Source: Gelidibacter sediminis (GTDB lineage: Bacteria; Bacteroidota; Bacteroidia; Flavobacteriales; Flavobacteriaceae). Taken from it: a stretch of DNA of 64,000 nucleotides. A program made the position numbers and the translations under genes. The notes beneath the pieces were generated by a model that worked only from the letters and a program-made list of their open reading frames with translations, was not told where the DNA came from and searched no databases. Positions 49,774 through 58,523 of the stretch are shown in pieces. Each line of letters starts with the position of its first letter. Position 1 is the first letter of the stretch. Location of the stretch: positions 310,001 to 374,000 of the forward strand of contig NZ_SOBW01000008.1 in assembly GCF_004364975.1 (NCBI RefSeq), written 5' to 3'.

Positions 49774-49955
49774 AGTGTTGTGTCGTTTTCGTTGTCTAAT
49801 GGAATATCACTCATTCTTTGAATGTAGTCTTTTTTGGCGGTAAAGACCCACCAGAAAAGTGCTACAAAAAAAGTAAAGAAAATAAGTAAGGAAATCACTG
49901 GGTATATTTCTATACCTGCAATGCTATCCATATGGTTTTTTACAAATTTTAGCAT
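49770..49955 (-). CDS. ccoQ: cbb3 oxidase small subunit CcoQ
   Basis: A 61-residue single-pass membrane protein: YPVISLLIFFTFFVALFWWVF, then a short charged tail. Such proteins stabilise the CcoNO-CcoP contact. It sits between the fused ccoNO gene (5 bp gap) and ccoP (4-bp overlap), which supports the assignment. Confidence 0.88.
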   Translation of the reverse strand: MLKFVKNHMDSIAGIEIYPVISLLIFFTFFVALFWWVFTAKKDYIQRMSDIPLDNENDTTL

Positions 49956-49960
49956 GGTTG

Positions 49961-52144
49961 TTAGTTTTGTGTCGTTTCTAAATCTTGTATTTTAATATCT
50001 GTTCCTAAACGCTGTAAATAGGCAATGATAGCTACTATTTCACGATTTCGCATTTCTACAAAGTCGTCACCACTGCTTTTTTTATCTGCTTCATAAGAAG
50101 CTACAAAATCTGGGTCGGCATATAGATTATTTTCAATCTGCTCACCTTGCTCAGCCATGTGCTGCTGTGCATTTGCAATGTCTTCATCCGTGTAAGGCAC
50201 GCCTAAATTGACCATGGCCTTCATCTTATTTTCTGTATTGGATTTATCCAATTCAGTAGTAATCATCCATTTATAGGCTGGCATAATGGAGCCTGATGAG
50301 GTGCTTTGTGGATCATACATATGGTTGAAATGCCAATTGTCAGAATATTTACCTCCAATTCTATGTAAATCTGGTCCAGTACGTTTACTGCCCCATAAGA
50401 ATGGATGATCATAAACATACTCCCCTGCTTTCGAGAATTCGCCGTAGCGTTCTACTTCATCCCTAAATGGTCTAATCATTTGAGAGTGGCATCCTACACA
50501 GCCTTCACGAATATAGAGGTCTCTGCCTTCAAGTTCTAAAGGTGTGTATGGTTTGACACTGGTAATGGTTGGAATGTTTGATTTTACCATAATGGTGGGC
50601 ACAATTTGGATTATACCACCAATAAGGATAGCAATTGTAGCGCCAATAGTCAATTGGATTGGTCTACGCTCCAACCAGCTGTGCCAGTGCTCTCCAGCCA
50701 CACGGCTTTTAGAAACACGTTGCAAAGCTGTAGCTTCAGCAAGCTCATCAGTTACTTCACTACCTTTTCTGATGGTTTGGATCACGTTATAACACATGAT
50801 CAACATACCAGCTATAAATAAAGTACCACCTATGGCGCGCATCCAGTACATTGGCATAATTTCAGTAACAGTTTCTAAAAAGTTACCATATACTAGAGTC
50901 CCGTCAGGATTAAATTGTTTCCACATACTGGCCTGTGTAAATCCGGCCACATATAATGGGAGCGCATACATGATGATTCCTAAGGTTCCAATCCAGAAAT
51001 GGACGTTGGCTAAGCCAATAGAATACAATTTACTTTTGGTCATTCGCGGAATTAACCAATAGATCATACCAAAGGTTAAGAATCCGTTCCAAGCCAATGC
51101 GCCAACATGTACGTGGGCAATAATCCAGTCTGTATAATGCGCTATGGCATTCACGTTTTTCAAAGATAACATTGGGCCTTCAAATGTTGCCATCCCGTAA
51201 CCGGTCAGGGCCACAACCATAAATTTTAAAACAGGATCAGTTCTTACTTTGTCCCAAGCACCACGAAGTGTCAGAAGTCCGTTGATCATTCCACCCCAAG
51301 AAGGCATTAATAACATAACAGAGAATGCCACACCTAAATTCTGTGCCCATTCTGGTAATGCGGTATATAATAAGTGATGTGGTCCTGCCCAGATATAAAT
51401 AAAAATCAAGGACCAGAAGTGAATAATGGAGAGTCGGTAAGAATACACCGGTCTGTTAGCCGCTTTTGGTACAAAATAGTACATCAATCCTAAGAATGGT
51501 GTGGTTAAGAAGAACGCCACCGCATTATGTCCGTACCACCATTGTACAAGAGCATCCTGAACTCCTGCATACACCGAATAACTTTTAAAAGCACTTACAG
51601 GTATTGCCAAACTATTAAATATATGGAGTACCGCAACGGTTACGAAGGTTGCAATATAAAACCAAATGGCCACATACAAATGGCGTTGCCGTCTTCGTAA
51701 AATGGTTCCGATAAGGTTCCAACCGAATGCCACCCAAACCACCGCAATAGCAATATCAAAAGGCCATTCTAATTCGGCGTATTCTTTAGATGACGAAAAC
51801 CCTAAAGGAAGGGTAATGGCAGCACCAACGATAATTAATTGCCAGCCCCAAAAGTTGAAATTACTTAAAGCATCGCTAAACATCCGGGCTTTAAGTAAAC
51901 GCTGTGACGAATAATAAATTCCGGCAAAAATGGCATTCCCAACAAAAGCAAAGATTACCGCATTGGTGTGCAAAGGTCTTAATCTACCAAAGCTCAACCA
52001 TGAAACGCCATCAGTTAAATTTGGGAATAGAAATAAGAAAGCCAGTAATAGCCCCACCAACATCCCTATTACGCCCCAAAACATGGTAGCATATAGGAAC
52101 TTTTTGACGATTTTATTATCGTAATAAAATTGTTGCATCTCCAT
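49961..52144 (-). CDS. ccoN: Fused cbb3 oxidase subunits I and II (CcoN-CcoO)
   Basis: The catalytic core of a high-affinity terminal oxidase. Residues 1-460 are CcoN with 12 membrane helices; ligands include H60 (low-spin haem), H206, H256 and H257 (CuB), and H344 and H346 in IIAHVHVG. A linker and one membrane helix (about 498-520) lead to the CcoO cytochrome c domain with C549-VG-C552-H553. Fusion of the two subunits into 727 residues is usual in Bacteroidota. It lies 10 bp after ccoS. Confidence 0.96.
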   Translation of the reverse strand: MEMQQFYYDNKIVKKFLYATMFWGVIGMLVGLLLAFLFLFPNLTDGVSWLSFGRLRPLHTNAVIFAFVGNAIFAGIYYSSQRLLKARMFSDALSNFNFWGWQLIIVGAAITLPLGFSSSKEYAELEWPFDIAIAVVWVAFGWNLIGTILRRRQRHLYVAIWFYIATFVTVAVLHIFNSLAIPVSAFKSYSVYAGVQDALVQWWYGHNAVAFFLTTPFLGLMYYFVPKAANRPVYSYRLSIIHFWSLIFIYIWAGPHHLLYTALPEWAQNLGVAFSVMLLMPSWGGMINGLLTLRGAWDKVRTDPVLKFMVVALTGYGMATFEGPMLSLKNVNAIAHYTDWIIAHVHVGALAWNGFLTFGMIYWLIPRMTKSKLYSIGLANVHFWIGTLGIIMYALPLYVAGFTQASMWKQFNPDGTLVYGNFLETVTEIMPMYWMRAIGGTLFIAGMLIMCYNVIQTIRKGSEVTDELAEATALQRVSKSRVAGEHWHSWLERRPIQLTIGATIAILIGGIIQIVPTIMVKSNIPTITSVKPYTPLELEGRDLYIREGCVGCHSQMIRPFRDEVERYGEFSKAGEYVYDHPFLWGSKRTGPDLHRIGGKYSDNWHFNHMYDPQSTSSGSIMPAYKWMITTELDKSNTENKMKAMVNLGVPYTDEDIANAQQHMAEQGEQIENNLYADPDFVASYEADKKSSGDDFVEMRNREIVAIIAYLQRLGTDIKIQDLETTQN

Positions 52145-52154
52145 AGTAAAATAA

Positions 52155-52340
52155 TTAGTCTTGATTAGTTAGTTTTGATGTTTTTGGTTTTTCTTTTATA
52201 AGCTCGTCTTCAAAAAGCATACGAACGGAAGGGGTGTAACTGTCATCATACTGTCCACTTTTAACTGCCACGATAAAGGCAATAAAAAAGATGACAGCAA
52301 CAATGATGCTGATAGTCAATAAAATATAGATAACACTCAT
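52155..52340 (-). CDS. ccoS: cbb3 oxidase maturation protein CcoS
   Basis: A 61-residue single-pass membrane protein: MSVIYILLTISIIVAVIFFIAFIVAVKSGQYDD followed by a short charged tail. The early YILL/ISI segment and the GQYDD motif are characteristic of CcoS. It is needed for cofactor insertion into CcoN. First gene of the cco operon, under the FNR-type box at 52392-52405. Confidence 0.92.
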   Translation of the reverse strand: MSVIYILLTISIIVAVIFFIAFIVAVKSGQYDDSYTPSVRMLFEDELIKEKPKTSKLTNQD

Positions 52341-52361
52341 ACCTAATTAGAAGTTATGCAT

Positions 52362-52405
52362 CAAAATTACAGTTGATGCAATAGTTATTTTATGATATAA
52401 ATCAT
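52362..52405 (-). promoter_or_regulatory. CRP/FNR-type box and promoter of the ccoS-NOQP operon
   Basis: ATGA-TATAAA-TCAT at 52392-52405 and, on the minus strand, -7 element TAATTTTG at 52362-52369. Centre to -7 distance is 29.5 nt, as at the other four sites. Confidence 0.78.
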
Positions 52406-52507
52406 GTTTTGCGATTTTTACATTTATAAAATCGCGATTATTTAAACTTAAAATGTCTTATTTATTTCAAACATATACATTTTTTATTACAATGGTAATT
52501 TCATACA

Positions 52508-54883
52508 TCACTTTAAATTTCGAGATACCCAATTGGTGGCTATGGTGGTAAATACCACAACACTTATAGAACTTAAAGGCATCAGGATGGCCGCAATAAC
52601 AGGAGCTAATTGCCCGGTGACAGCAAAATACACACCAATTACATTGTAGAATAGGGATAACATAAAGCTCCAATTCACAATTTTTATGGCCGATTTTGAT
52701 AAGCCTAGGAAATCTCCCAAACGGTTAAATTTTTCCGCGTCCAGAATGGCGTCACAGGCAGGTGAAAACACATTGACATTTTCAGATAGTGCAATCCCAA
52801 CATTACTTTGTGCTAAAGCACCAGCATCATTCAATCCGTCGCCAAGCATCATCACTTTAGCGCCTTCACTTTGATGGTATTTAATATATTCTAATTTATC
52901 ATCTGGTTTTTGATTGAAGAGCATCTTGGTTCTAACCGGCAATAATTTTTTCAGATTCTCCAATTCGCCTTCGTTATCGCCCGATAGAATGGCCAAATCA
53001 TACTGTTTTTTGAGGGTGTTGAACAATTGTGACAATCCTTTTCGGTAGCTGTTGTAAAATGTGTACTTGCCTTTGTAGGTGTTGTTGCTGCTAATATGAA
53101 CGGCAGTATTCAACAAGGCGGTTTCGGTATTTTTACCAACAAAATTAGCCGATCCTATTTTGATCCGATCTTTAAGGTGTACGCCTTCAAGGCCTTGGCC
53201 TAGATGTTCTTCAAACTGATCGAGGGTAATGATGTCATGTTCTTCTAAAAGCGCATAGAGCGTTCTGCTAAGTGGGTGGTTAGAGCCTCTCAAAGTATTT
53301 TTTAGCAACTTCTCTTCTGAAGACGATAAAGTAGCCCCTTCATACTTTGCAGTGCTCTGTTTATTGGAAGTTATTGTTCCTGTTTTATCGAATATGATGG
53401 TGTCAATGGCCGCCATTTGCTCAATAACCGTAGCATTTTTGAGATAAAATTTATGTTTTCCAAAAATTCGTAGCATATTTCCAAGGGTGAACGGCGCAGC
53501 TAAAGCAATGGCACATGGGCAGGCAATGATTAATACCGATGTAAAAACATTCAGTGCCTTGCTAGAATCGTAAAACAACCAAAACGTTGTAGAGATAAAC
53601 GCAATACTCAATACGACTATGGTAAAGCGCTTACTGATCATGTTGGTTAAGGTAGTAAAGCCATCTTCTTTAGATTTGTTAAACACATCATTCCCCCACA
53701 ATTGGGTTAAATAACTTTGTTCCACACTTTTTAAAGCTTCCATTTCAATGCTTCCTGAAGTTTGTTTACCACCTGCAAAAAGTTTATCGCCTGACACTTT
53801 CCGTACCGCTTCAGATTCGCCCGTTACAAAACTGTAATCAATTTTGGCATTTCCTTTAATCAGAACTCCATCTACAGGAATAAGCTCCTCATTTCTAATC
53901 AGCAGTCGGTCGCTTTCTTTAATATCATAGACTTGAACGGGTTGTTCTTTTCCATCCTTGGTTATTTTGGTGATAGCAATAGGGAAATAGGATTTATAAT
54001 CGCGTTCAAAGGATAAAAAGGAATAGGTCTTTTGCTGGAAGAATTTCCCTAATAATAGAAAGAATAATAATCCGGTTAAACTATCAAAGAAACCAGAACC
54101 GAAATCGAACATGATGTCTATTGTACTTCTTAAAAAGAGCACAATAATTCCTAGCGCAATAGGGACATCAATATTTAAGACTTTTGCCCGCAACCCTTTG
54201 TAGGCGGATACGAAATAATCTGACGATGCATAAAATACTACCGGTAAAGAAAAGGCAAACATTAACCATCTAAAGAATGGTTTATACTGTTCCAACCAAA
54301 ATTCATTGACTTCAAAATATTCCGGAAACGATAAAAACATCACATTTCCGAAAGCAAAACCGGCAATACCAAGTTTGTAAATTAGGGAGCGATTTACGTG
54401 GCTCTTTCCTGTAGAGAAATCTTCTAAACTAATGTAGGGCTCATAACCAATTGAACTCAATAAAATGACGACTTCCTTTAAGCTGTAGTGTTCGGAATTG
54501 TACTGAAGCCGAACTGTTTTTTTACCGAAGTCGACTTGTGGAGACGATATATTTGGGTTAAGCTTATTGAGGTTTTCGAGGATCCAAATACAGGAGCTGC
54601 AATGAATTTGCGGAATGTAGAGTGTGACGATTTGAGATTTACCGTCATCAAACTCTACTAATTTATCTATAATGTTTTGTTGGCTAAGAAAATCATATTT
54701 ACCCTGAATATCTTGAGGTGTGGTTCCCGGGTTGGATTGTAAGTCATAATAGCAGGTAAGATCATTATCTGAGAAAATCTCATACACGGTCTTACAGCCC
54801 TGACAACAAAAAGATTTTTCATCATGAAGAACTGTGGACGTGTCACAAAGATCGCCACAGTGGAAACAACTCGTATGTTCCAT
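52508..54883 (-). CDS. ccoI: Copper-translocating P1B-type ATPase CcoI (FixI)
   Basis: A membrane pump that moves copper for cbb3 oxidase assembly. It is about 791 residues from ATG 54883; another in-frame ATG lies at 54895, very close to the predicted mRNA start. The N-terminal cysteine-rich module has CFHCGDLC and CCQGC. The HMA domain carries QIHCSSCIWILENL. The core has TGES, the ion motif ACPCAIALA, phosphorylation site DKTGTIT, and the hinge MLGDGLNDAGAL. The CPC motif and gene context make copper the cargo. It has its own FNR-type box. Confidence 0.93.
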   Translation of the reverse strand: MEHTSCFHCGDLCDTSTVLHDEKSFCCQGCKTVYEIFSDNDLTCYYDLQSNPGTTPQDIQGKYDFLSQQNIIDKLVEFDDGKSQIVTLYIPQIHCSSCIWILENLNKLNPNISSPQVDFGKKTVRLQYNSEHYSLKEVVILLSSIGYEPYISLEDFSTGKSHVNRSLIYKLGIAGFAFGNVMFLSFPEYFEVNEFWLEQYKPFFRWLMFAFSLPVVFYASSDYFVSAYKGLRAKVLNIDVPIALGIIVLFLRSTIDIMFDFGSGFFDSLTGLLFFLLLGKFFQQKTYSFLSFERDYKSYFPIAITKITKDGKEQPVQVYDIKESDRLLIRNEELIPVDGVLIKGNAKIDYSFVTGESEAVRKVSGDKLFAGGKQTSGSIEMEALKSVEQSYLTQLWGNDVFNKSKEDGFTTLTNMISKRFTIVVLSIAFISTTFWLFYDSSKALNVFTSVLIIACPCAIALAAPFTLGNMLRIFGKHKFYLKNATVIEQMAAIDTIIFDKTGTITSNKQSTAKYEGATLSSSEEKLLKNTLRGSNHPLSRTLYALLEEHDIITLDQFEEHLGQGLEGVHLKDRIKIGSANFVGKNTETALLNTAVHISSNNTYKGKYTFYNSYRKGLSQLFNTLKKQYDLAILSGDNEGELENLKKLLPVRTKMLFNQKPDDKLEYIKYHQSEGAKVMMLGDGLNDAGALAQSNVGIALSENVNVFSPACDAILDAEKFNRLGDFLGLSKSAIKIVNWSFMLSLFYNVIGVYFAVTGQLAPVIAAILMPLSSISVVVFTTIATNWVSRNLK

Positions 54884-54907
54884 AATTATGCTCATTTATA
54901 CCTGCCG

Positions 54908-54951
54908 CAAATGTTTTAATTATATTCTTTATAAAAAATGATATATGTCAT
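54908..54951 (-). promoter_or_regulatory. CRP/FNR-type box and promoter of ccoI
   Basis: ATGA-TATATG-TCAT at 54938-54951. The minus-strand -7 element AACATTTG at 54908-54915 differs from TAnnTTTG in one position. Centre to -7 distance is again 29.5 nt. Confidence 0.68.
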
Positions 54952-55073
54952 AGTTTATGGCAAAATTGGAATATTGCGGTGCGGATATATTCTTCAAATA
55001 ATTCCATCGCGAACATAATAGCTGAGGAGGTATATCCCGACATGGTTTTAAATAGGGCGGCATGAACAATGAT

Positions 55074-55100
55074 AAACCCCAAAGCTATGACACCTTGGGG
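55074..55100 (-). terminator. Hairpin downstream of the S9 peptidase gene
   Basis: AACCCCAA / TTGGGGTT (55075-55082, 55093-55100) with a 10-nt loop, 45 bp after the minus-strand stop. The T tract on the minus strand is short. Confidence 0.6.
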
Positions 55101-55144
55101 TTATAAATTACCAATTTTGTTTTAAATTCAATTGTGAAGAGATA

Positions 55145-57091
55145 TCAGTCTTCCGCTTTAATTTCCGTTGATTTCAATTCGCCATCAACAGGTTGTTTGT
55201 CAGCTTTTAAATAGGTGTCCAGAAATTGGACTACTCTGCTATACGCTTCAATTTGATTTTCTTTTTTGATAAATCCGTGGCCTTCATCTTCAAAAAGCAC
55301 ATATTCTACAGGCACTCCATTTTTCCTAACACCGGCAACAATTTCATCAGACTCTACCTGAAGCACTCTAGGGTCTTTAGAGCCTTGTAAAACGATGAGT
55401 GGCTTAGTAACTTTATCAGTATGGAATAATGGTGAAATGCGTTTCAATCGGACAGAATCAGCCGTATATGGATCTCCTAATTCTAAATACAACGATTTCC
55501 GCATCGATTCCCAATACGGAGGAATGCTTTTGAGAGTCCTGATCCAGTTGGTCACACCAAATAAATTCACGCCAACATCAAATTCTTCAGGGGCATAGGT
55601 AAGCGCTGCCATGGTCATATAGCCGCCATAAGATCCGCCTATGATTACTATTTTGCTACCGTCAATCTCAGGTTGGGTTGCTAGCCAGTTTTTGCCTTCA
55701 ACACAGTCTTGTAAATCTTTTTCACCGTGATTTAAATCGTCCATTTGATAAAACGTTTTTCCATATCCGCTGCTGCCACGGTTATTTACCGCTAAGACAG
55801 CATAACCTTGATTGACCATATATTGGATCATCGAACTGAAATTCTGGCGGGTCTGTCCTCCCGGACCACCGTGTACCCAAACCATGGCAGGAACCTTGTT
55901 GTTTTCAGAAGCTTGATGTGGCAGGTAATAAATGGCAGGAATTTCTACGCCATCAAAAGATTTGTAACGCACTACCTTTGCCGTAACTAAATCTTCTGGG
56001 TGAATCTCATCGTTTAACACATTCGTTATTTGATATTTTTGCTTTGTTTCAAAATTATAGGTGAATAAATTGGAAGGCGTATTAGAACCTCCAACATATA
56101 ACCTCATCCATTTTTCGTCATTACTAAAGCCGACACTTGTAATACTTTGATCTCCAAAATCGGGTAAAGCGATAGGCTTGTTAGTTTTGGTGTCAATCAC
56201 TTCAATGGCATTTTTCCCATCCTCATTCACGTAAACCACCATATAACTGCCTTGTTCTGTAAACCCTGCACCCATAATGTCCCACGGCTTTTGTAACACC
56301 GTTGTGGTTTCTTTGGTATTCAAATCGTATTTCATCAAATAGGAAAATTCTGCACCATCATCAGTTGTATAATACAGCGCGCTATTGTCATTTGAGAAGT
56401 CTTGCGCTGAATTGCTACTTTGGTTGGTATTAATTTTTGTTTTCTGCCTTGTTTTGACATTATAAACATACAAATCGCTGTCATTGGTGTTTAAGGACTG
56501 TACCAAAGCAATATGATTTTTGTCCTTAGAAATAGCGCTGAAATTAAGGCCGTCATTATTTTGATAAATCATTTTAGAATTAAAATTGCTGACATCCATT
56601 TCATAAACATCAAAGAATTTCGGATTCATTTTATTTGATCCAAAGTAAAACGATTTCCCATCCTTAGCCCAACCGTAAAATTGTGCTTTCGCTTCCTTTT
56701 CTGGCGTTAAATCTTTGATGGTTCCTGTACTATCCCGTAAAAAAATATGATCAATTTCGTCGCCATTACCATCTGCAGACAATAACATACGGTCATCATG
56801 AGGAAAAAACGATTCCGCAAAATAAGACGTGCTGTCAGATGCTGTTACAGGCGTGTAGTTACCTCCAGTTGTAGGTACGGTGTACACGTTATAAATTCCT
56901 GACCGATTACTGGAGATTAAAAGTTTAGAATTGTCATAGGAAAAACTACCGCCACCTACGGCTTCATTGTCCATAAATTGCTCGATGGTATACTGCTGTA
57001 CGGTCATTGCAGTATCTTCTTTTTGTGCGTCTTTGTTGTCTTTACAACTCGAGCATAAAAGAATTAGGAAAATAAATAGAAAGTGTTTCAT
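55145..57091 (-). CDS. S9-family prolyl-oligopeptidase-like peptidase, lipoprotein
   Basis: A 648-residue lipoprotein (Cys16 in LLCSSCKDN). Residues about 35-370 form a beta-propeller of WD40-like repeats (for example DNSKLLISSNRSGIYNVY). The C-terminal alpha/beta-hydrolase domain has GGPGGQ (oxyanion region) and the nucleophile Ser487 in IIGGSYGGYMT. The Asp lies in LQGSKDPRVLQVESDE and the His in EDEGHGF. It cleaves short peptides outside the cytoplasm, acylaminoacyl- or dipeptidyl-peptidase-like. Monocistronic. Confidence 0.92.
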   Translation of the reverse strand: MKHFLFIFLILLCSSCKDNKDAQKEDTAMTVQQYTIEQFMDNEAVGGGSFSYDNSKLLISSNRSGIYNVYTVPTTGGNYTPVTASDSTSYFAESFFPHDDRMLLSADGNGDEIDHIFLRDSTGTIKDLTPEKEAKAQFYGWAKDGKSFYFGSNKMNPKFFDVYEMDVSNFNSKMIYQNNDGLNFSAISKDKNHIALVQSLNTNDSDLYVYNVKTRQKTKINTNQSSNSAQDFSNDNSALYYTTDDGAEFSYLMKYDLNTKETTTVLQKPWDIMGAGFTEQGSYMVVYVNEDGKNAIEVIDTKTNKPIALPDFGDQSITSVGFSNDEKWMRLYVGGSNTPSNLFTYNFETKQKYQITNVLNDEIHPEDLVTAKVVRYKSFDGVEIPAIYYLPHQASENNKVPAMVWVHGGPGGQTRQNFSSMIQYMVNQGYAVLAVNNRGSSGYGKTFYQMDDLNHGEKDLQDCVEGKNWLATQPEIDGSKIVIIGGSYGGYMTMAALTYAPEEFDVGVNLFGVTNWIRTLKSIPPYWESMRKSLYLELGDPYTADSVRLKRISPLFHTDKVTKPLIVLQGSKDPRVLQVESDEIVAGVRKNGVPVEYVLFEDEGHGFIKKENQIEAYSRVVQFLDTYLKADKQPVDGELKSTEIKAED

Positions 57092-57252
57092 ATGGATTGG
57101 TTTTAGTGTTGATTGGTTACAGTTTTGTTAGTATAAAGCTCTGAAAACACAGATGAGTGAGGTTCTATAAATCAGACCCTTGCCTTAAAGATAATAAAAA
57201 CGCATTACTTGATTTGCAAAATCGATGTTAATAGCAATTGGGGGCATTCAAA

Positions 57253-58401
57253 ATGTTGTATTTTTATGAGGCTATGATAAATAATACGAATACACGCAAA
57301 GGGTTTGTTTTTAAAACCTACGAAGCCCCGTTTCAATCGCCTTTTGATAAATTATTTGAAATTTTCAAGGAATTGATAACGCATACTTCTGGCGATTTTG
57401 ATGAAGCCATTGATTGGTTGCGCGAGCTGGACAAGGAGTACAAATTGACCACCGCAGAATATACAGTGGATGATTTTATTGAAGACCTTAAGAAGAAAGG
57501 CTATATAAAAAAAGAAATTGATCCGGATGGCAATGGTGGGATGGCCATTACCGCGAAAACAGAACGCGCTATTAGGCAACAAGCCTTAGACCATATTTTT
57601 GGAAATATCAAGCGCAGTGGCCAGGGCAATCACAAAAGTAAAAGTCCTGGAATTGGTGATGAGCATACAGGCGATTTCAGAAATTATCAGTTTGGCGATG
57701 CTTTAGATAAAGTTTCCATGACCGAGAGTTTGAAGAACGCTCAAATCAACCATGGTATTGGCGATTTCAGGTTGTCTGAAGACGATTTGGTGGTTGAAGA
57801 AACGCTGCATAAATCGCAAATGAGTACGGTTTTGATGATTGACATCAGTCACAGTATGATTTTATACGGAGAAGACCGCATCACTCCAGCTAAGAAAGTG
57901 GCGATGGCCTTGGCAGAATTGATTACCACACGCTATCCAAAAGATACTTTGGATATTATTGTGTTCGGAAATGACGCTTGGCAGATTGAAATCAAAGATT
58001 TACCGTATTTAAAGGTCGGTCCATACCACACCAATACCGTTGCCGGTTTACAATTGGCGATGGATTTACTCCGAAGAAAGCGAAATACCAATAAACAGAT
58101 TTTTATGATTACGGATGGGAAGCCAAGTTGTTTGCGACTTCCGGACGGCCAGTATTATAAAGACAGTGCAGGTTTAAATCCCTACATTACCAATAAGTGT
58201 TATGATATGGCCCAACAGGCCAGAAAACTGCACATCCCGATCACTACGTTTATGATTGCGCAAGACCCGTATTTAATGCAGTTTGTGCAGGAATTTACAC
58301 ACGCCAATCAAGGAAAGGCATTTTATACCGGAATTAAAGGTTTGGGAGAAATGATTTTTGAAGATTATGAAACGAATCGGAAGAAACGAATTCGGGGGTA
58401 G
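57253..58401 (+). CDS. VWA-domain protein paired with a MoxR-type AAA+ ATPase
   Basis: About 382 residues from ATG 57253 (ATG 57274, MINNTNTRKG, is an equally good start). The N-terminal helical part (about 1-170) is followed by a von Willebrand A domain at about 185-370. Its metal-ion-dependent adhesion site is IDISHSM, with the further motifs FGNDAW and FMITDGKPS. Such VWA proteins act with MoxR/ChlI-like ATPases as metal-insertion or protein-remodelling chaperones. The ATPase gene follows after 122 bp. A -7-like TTGATTTG occurs at 57209-57216. Confidence 0.85.
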   Translation: MLYFYEAMINNTNTRKGFVFKTYEAPFQSPFDKLFEIFKELITHTSGDFDEAIDWLRELDKEYKLTTAEYTVDDFIEDLKKKGYIKKEIDPDGNGGMAITAKTERAIRQQALDHIFGNIKRSGQGNHKSKSPGIGDEHTGDFRNYQFGDALDKVSMTESLKNAQINHGIGDFRLSEDDLVVEETLHKSQMSTVLMIDISHSMILYGEDRITPAKKVAMALAELITTRYPKDTLDIIVFGNDAWQIEIKDLPYLKVGPYHTNTVAGLQLAMDLLRRKRNTNKQIFMITDGKPSCLRLPDGQYYKDSAGLNPYITNKCYDMAQQARKLHIPITTFMIAQDPYLMQFVQEFTHANQGKAFYTGIKGLGEMIFEDYETNRKKRIRG

Positions 58402-58523
58402 ATTTTTTTGAGAAAATTGAAAATAGAAAAGAGAATAGCGAGAAGAGATTGCTGATAGGACATGATGCTTACACCAAGAATTATCTGTTGGCGTTCTCAG
58501 TACACAAAACATAGAAACAGAAT

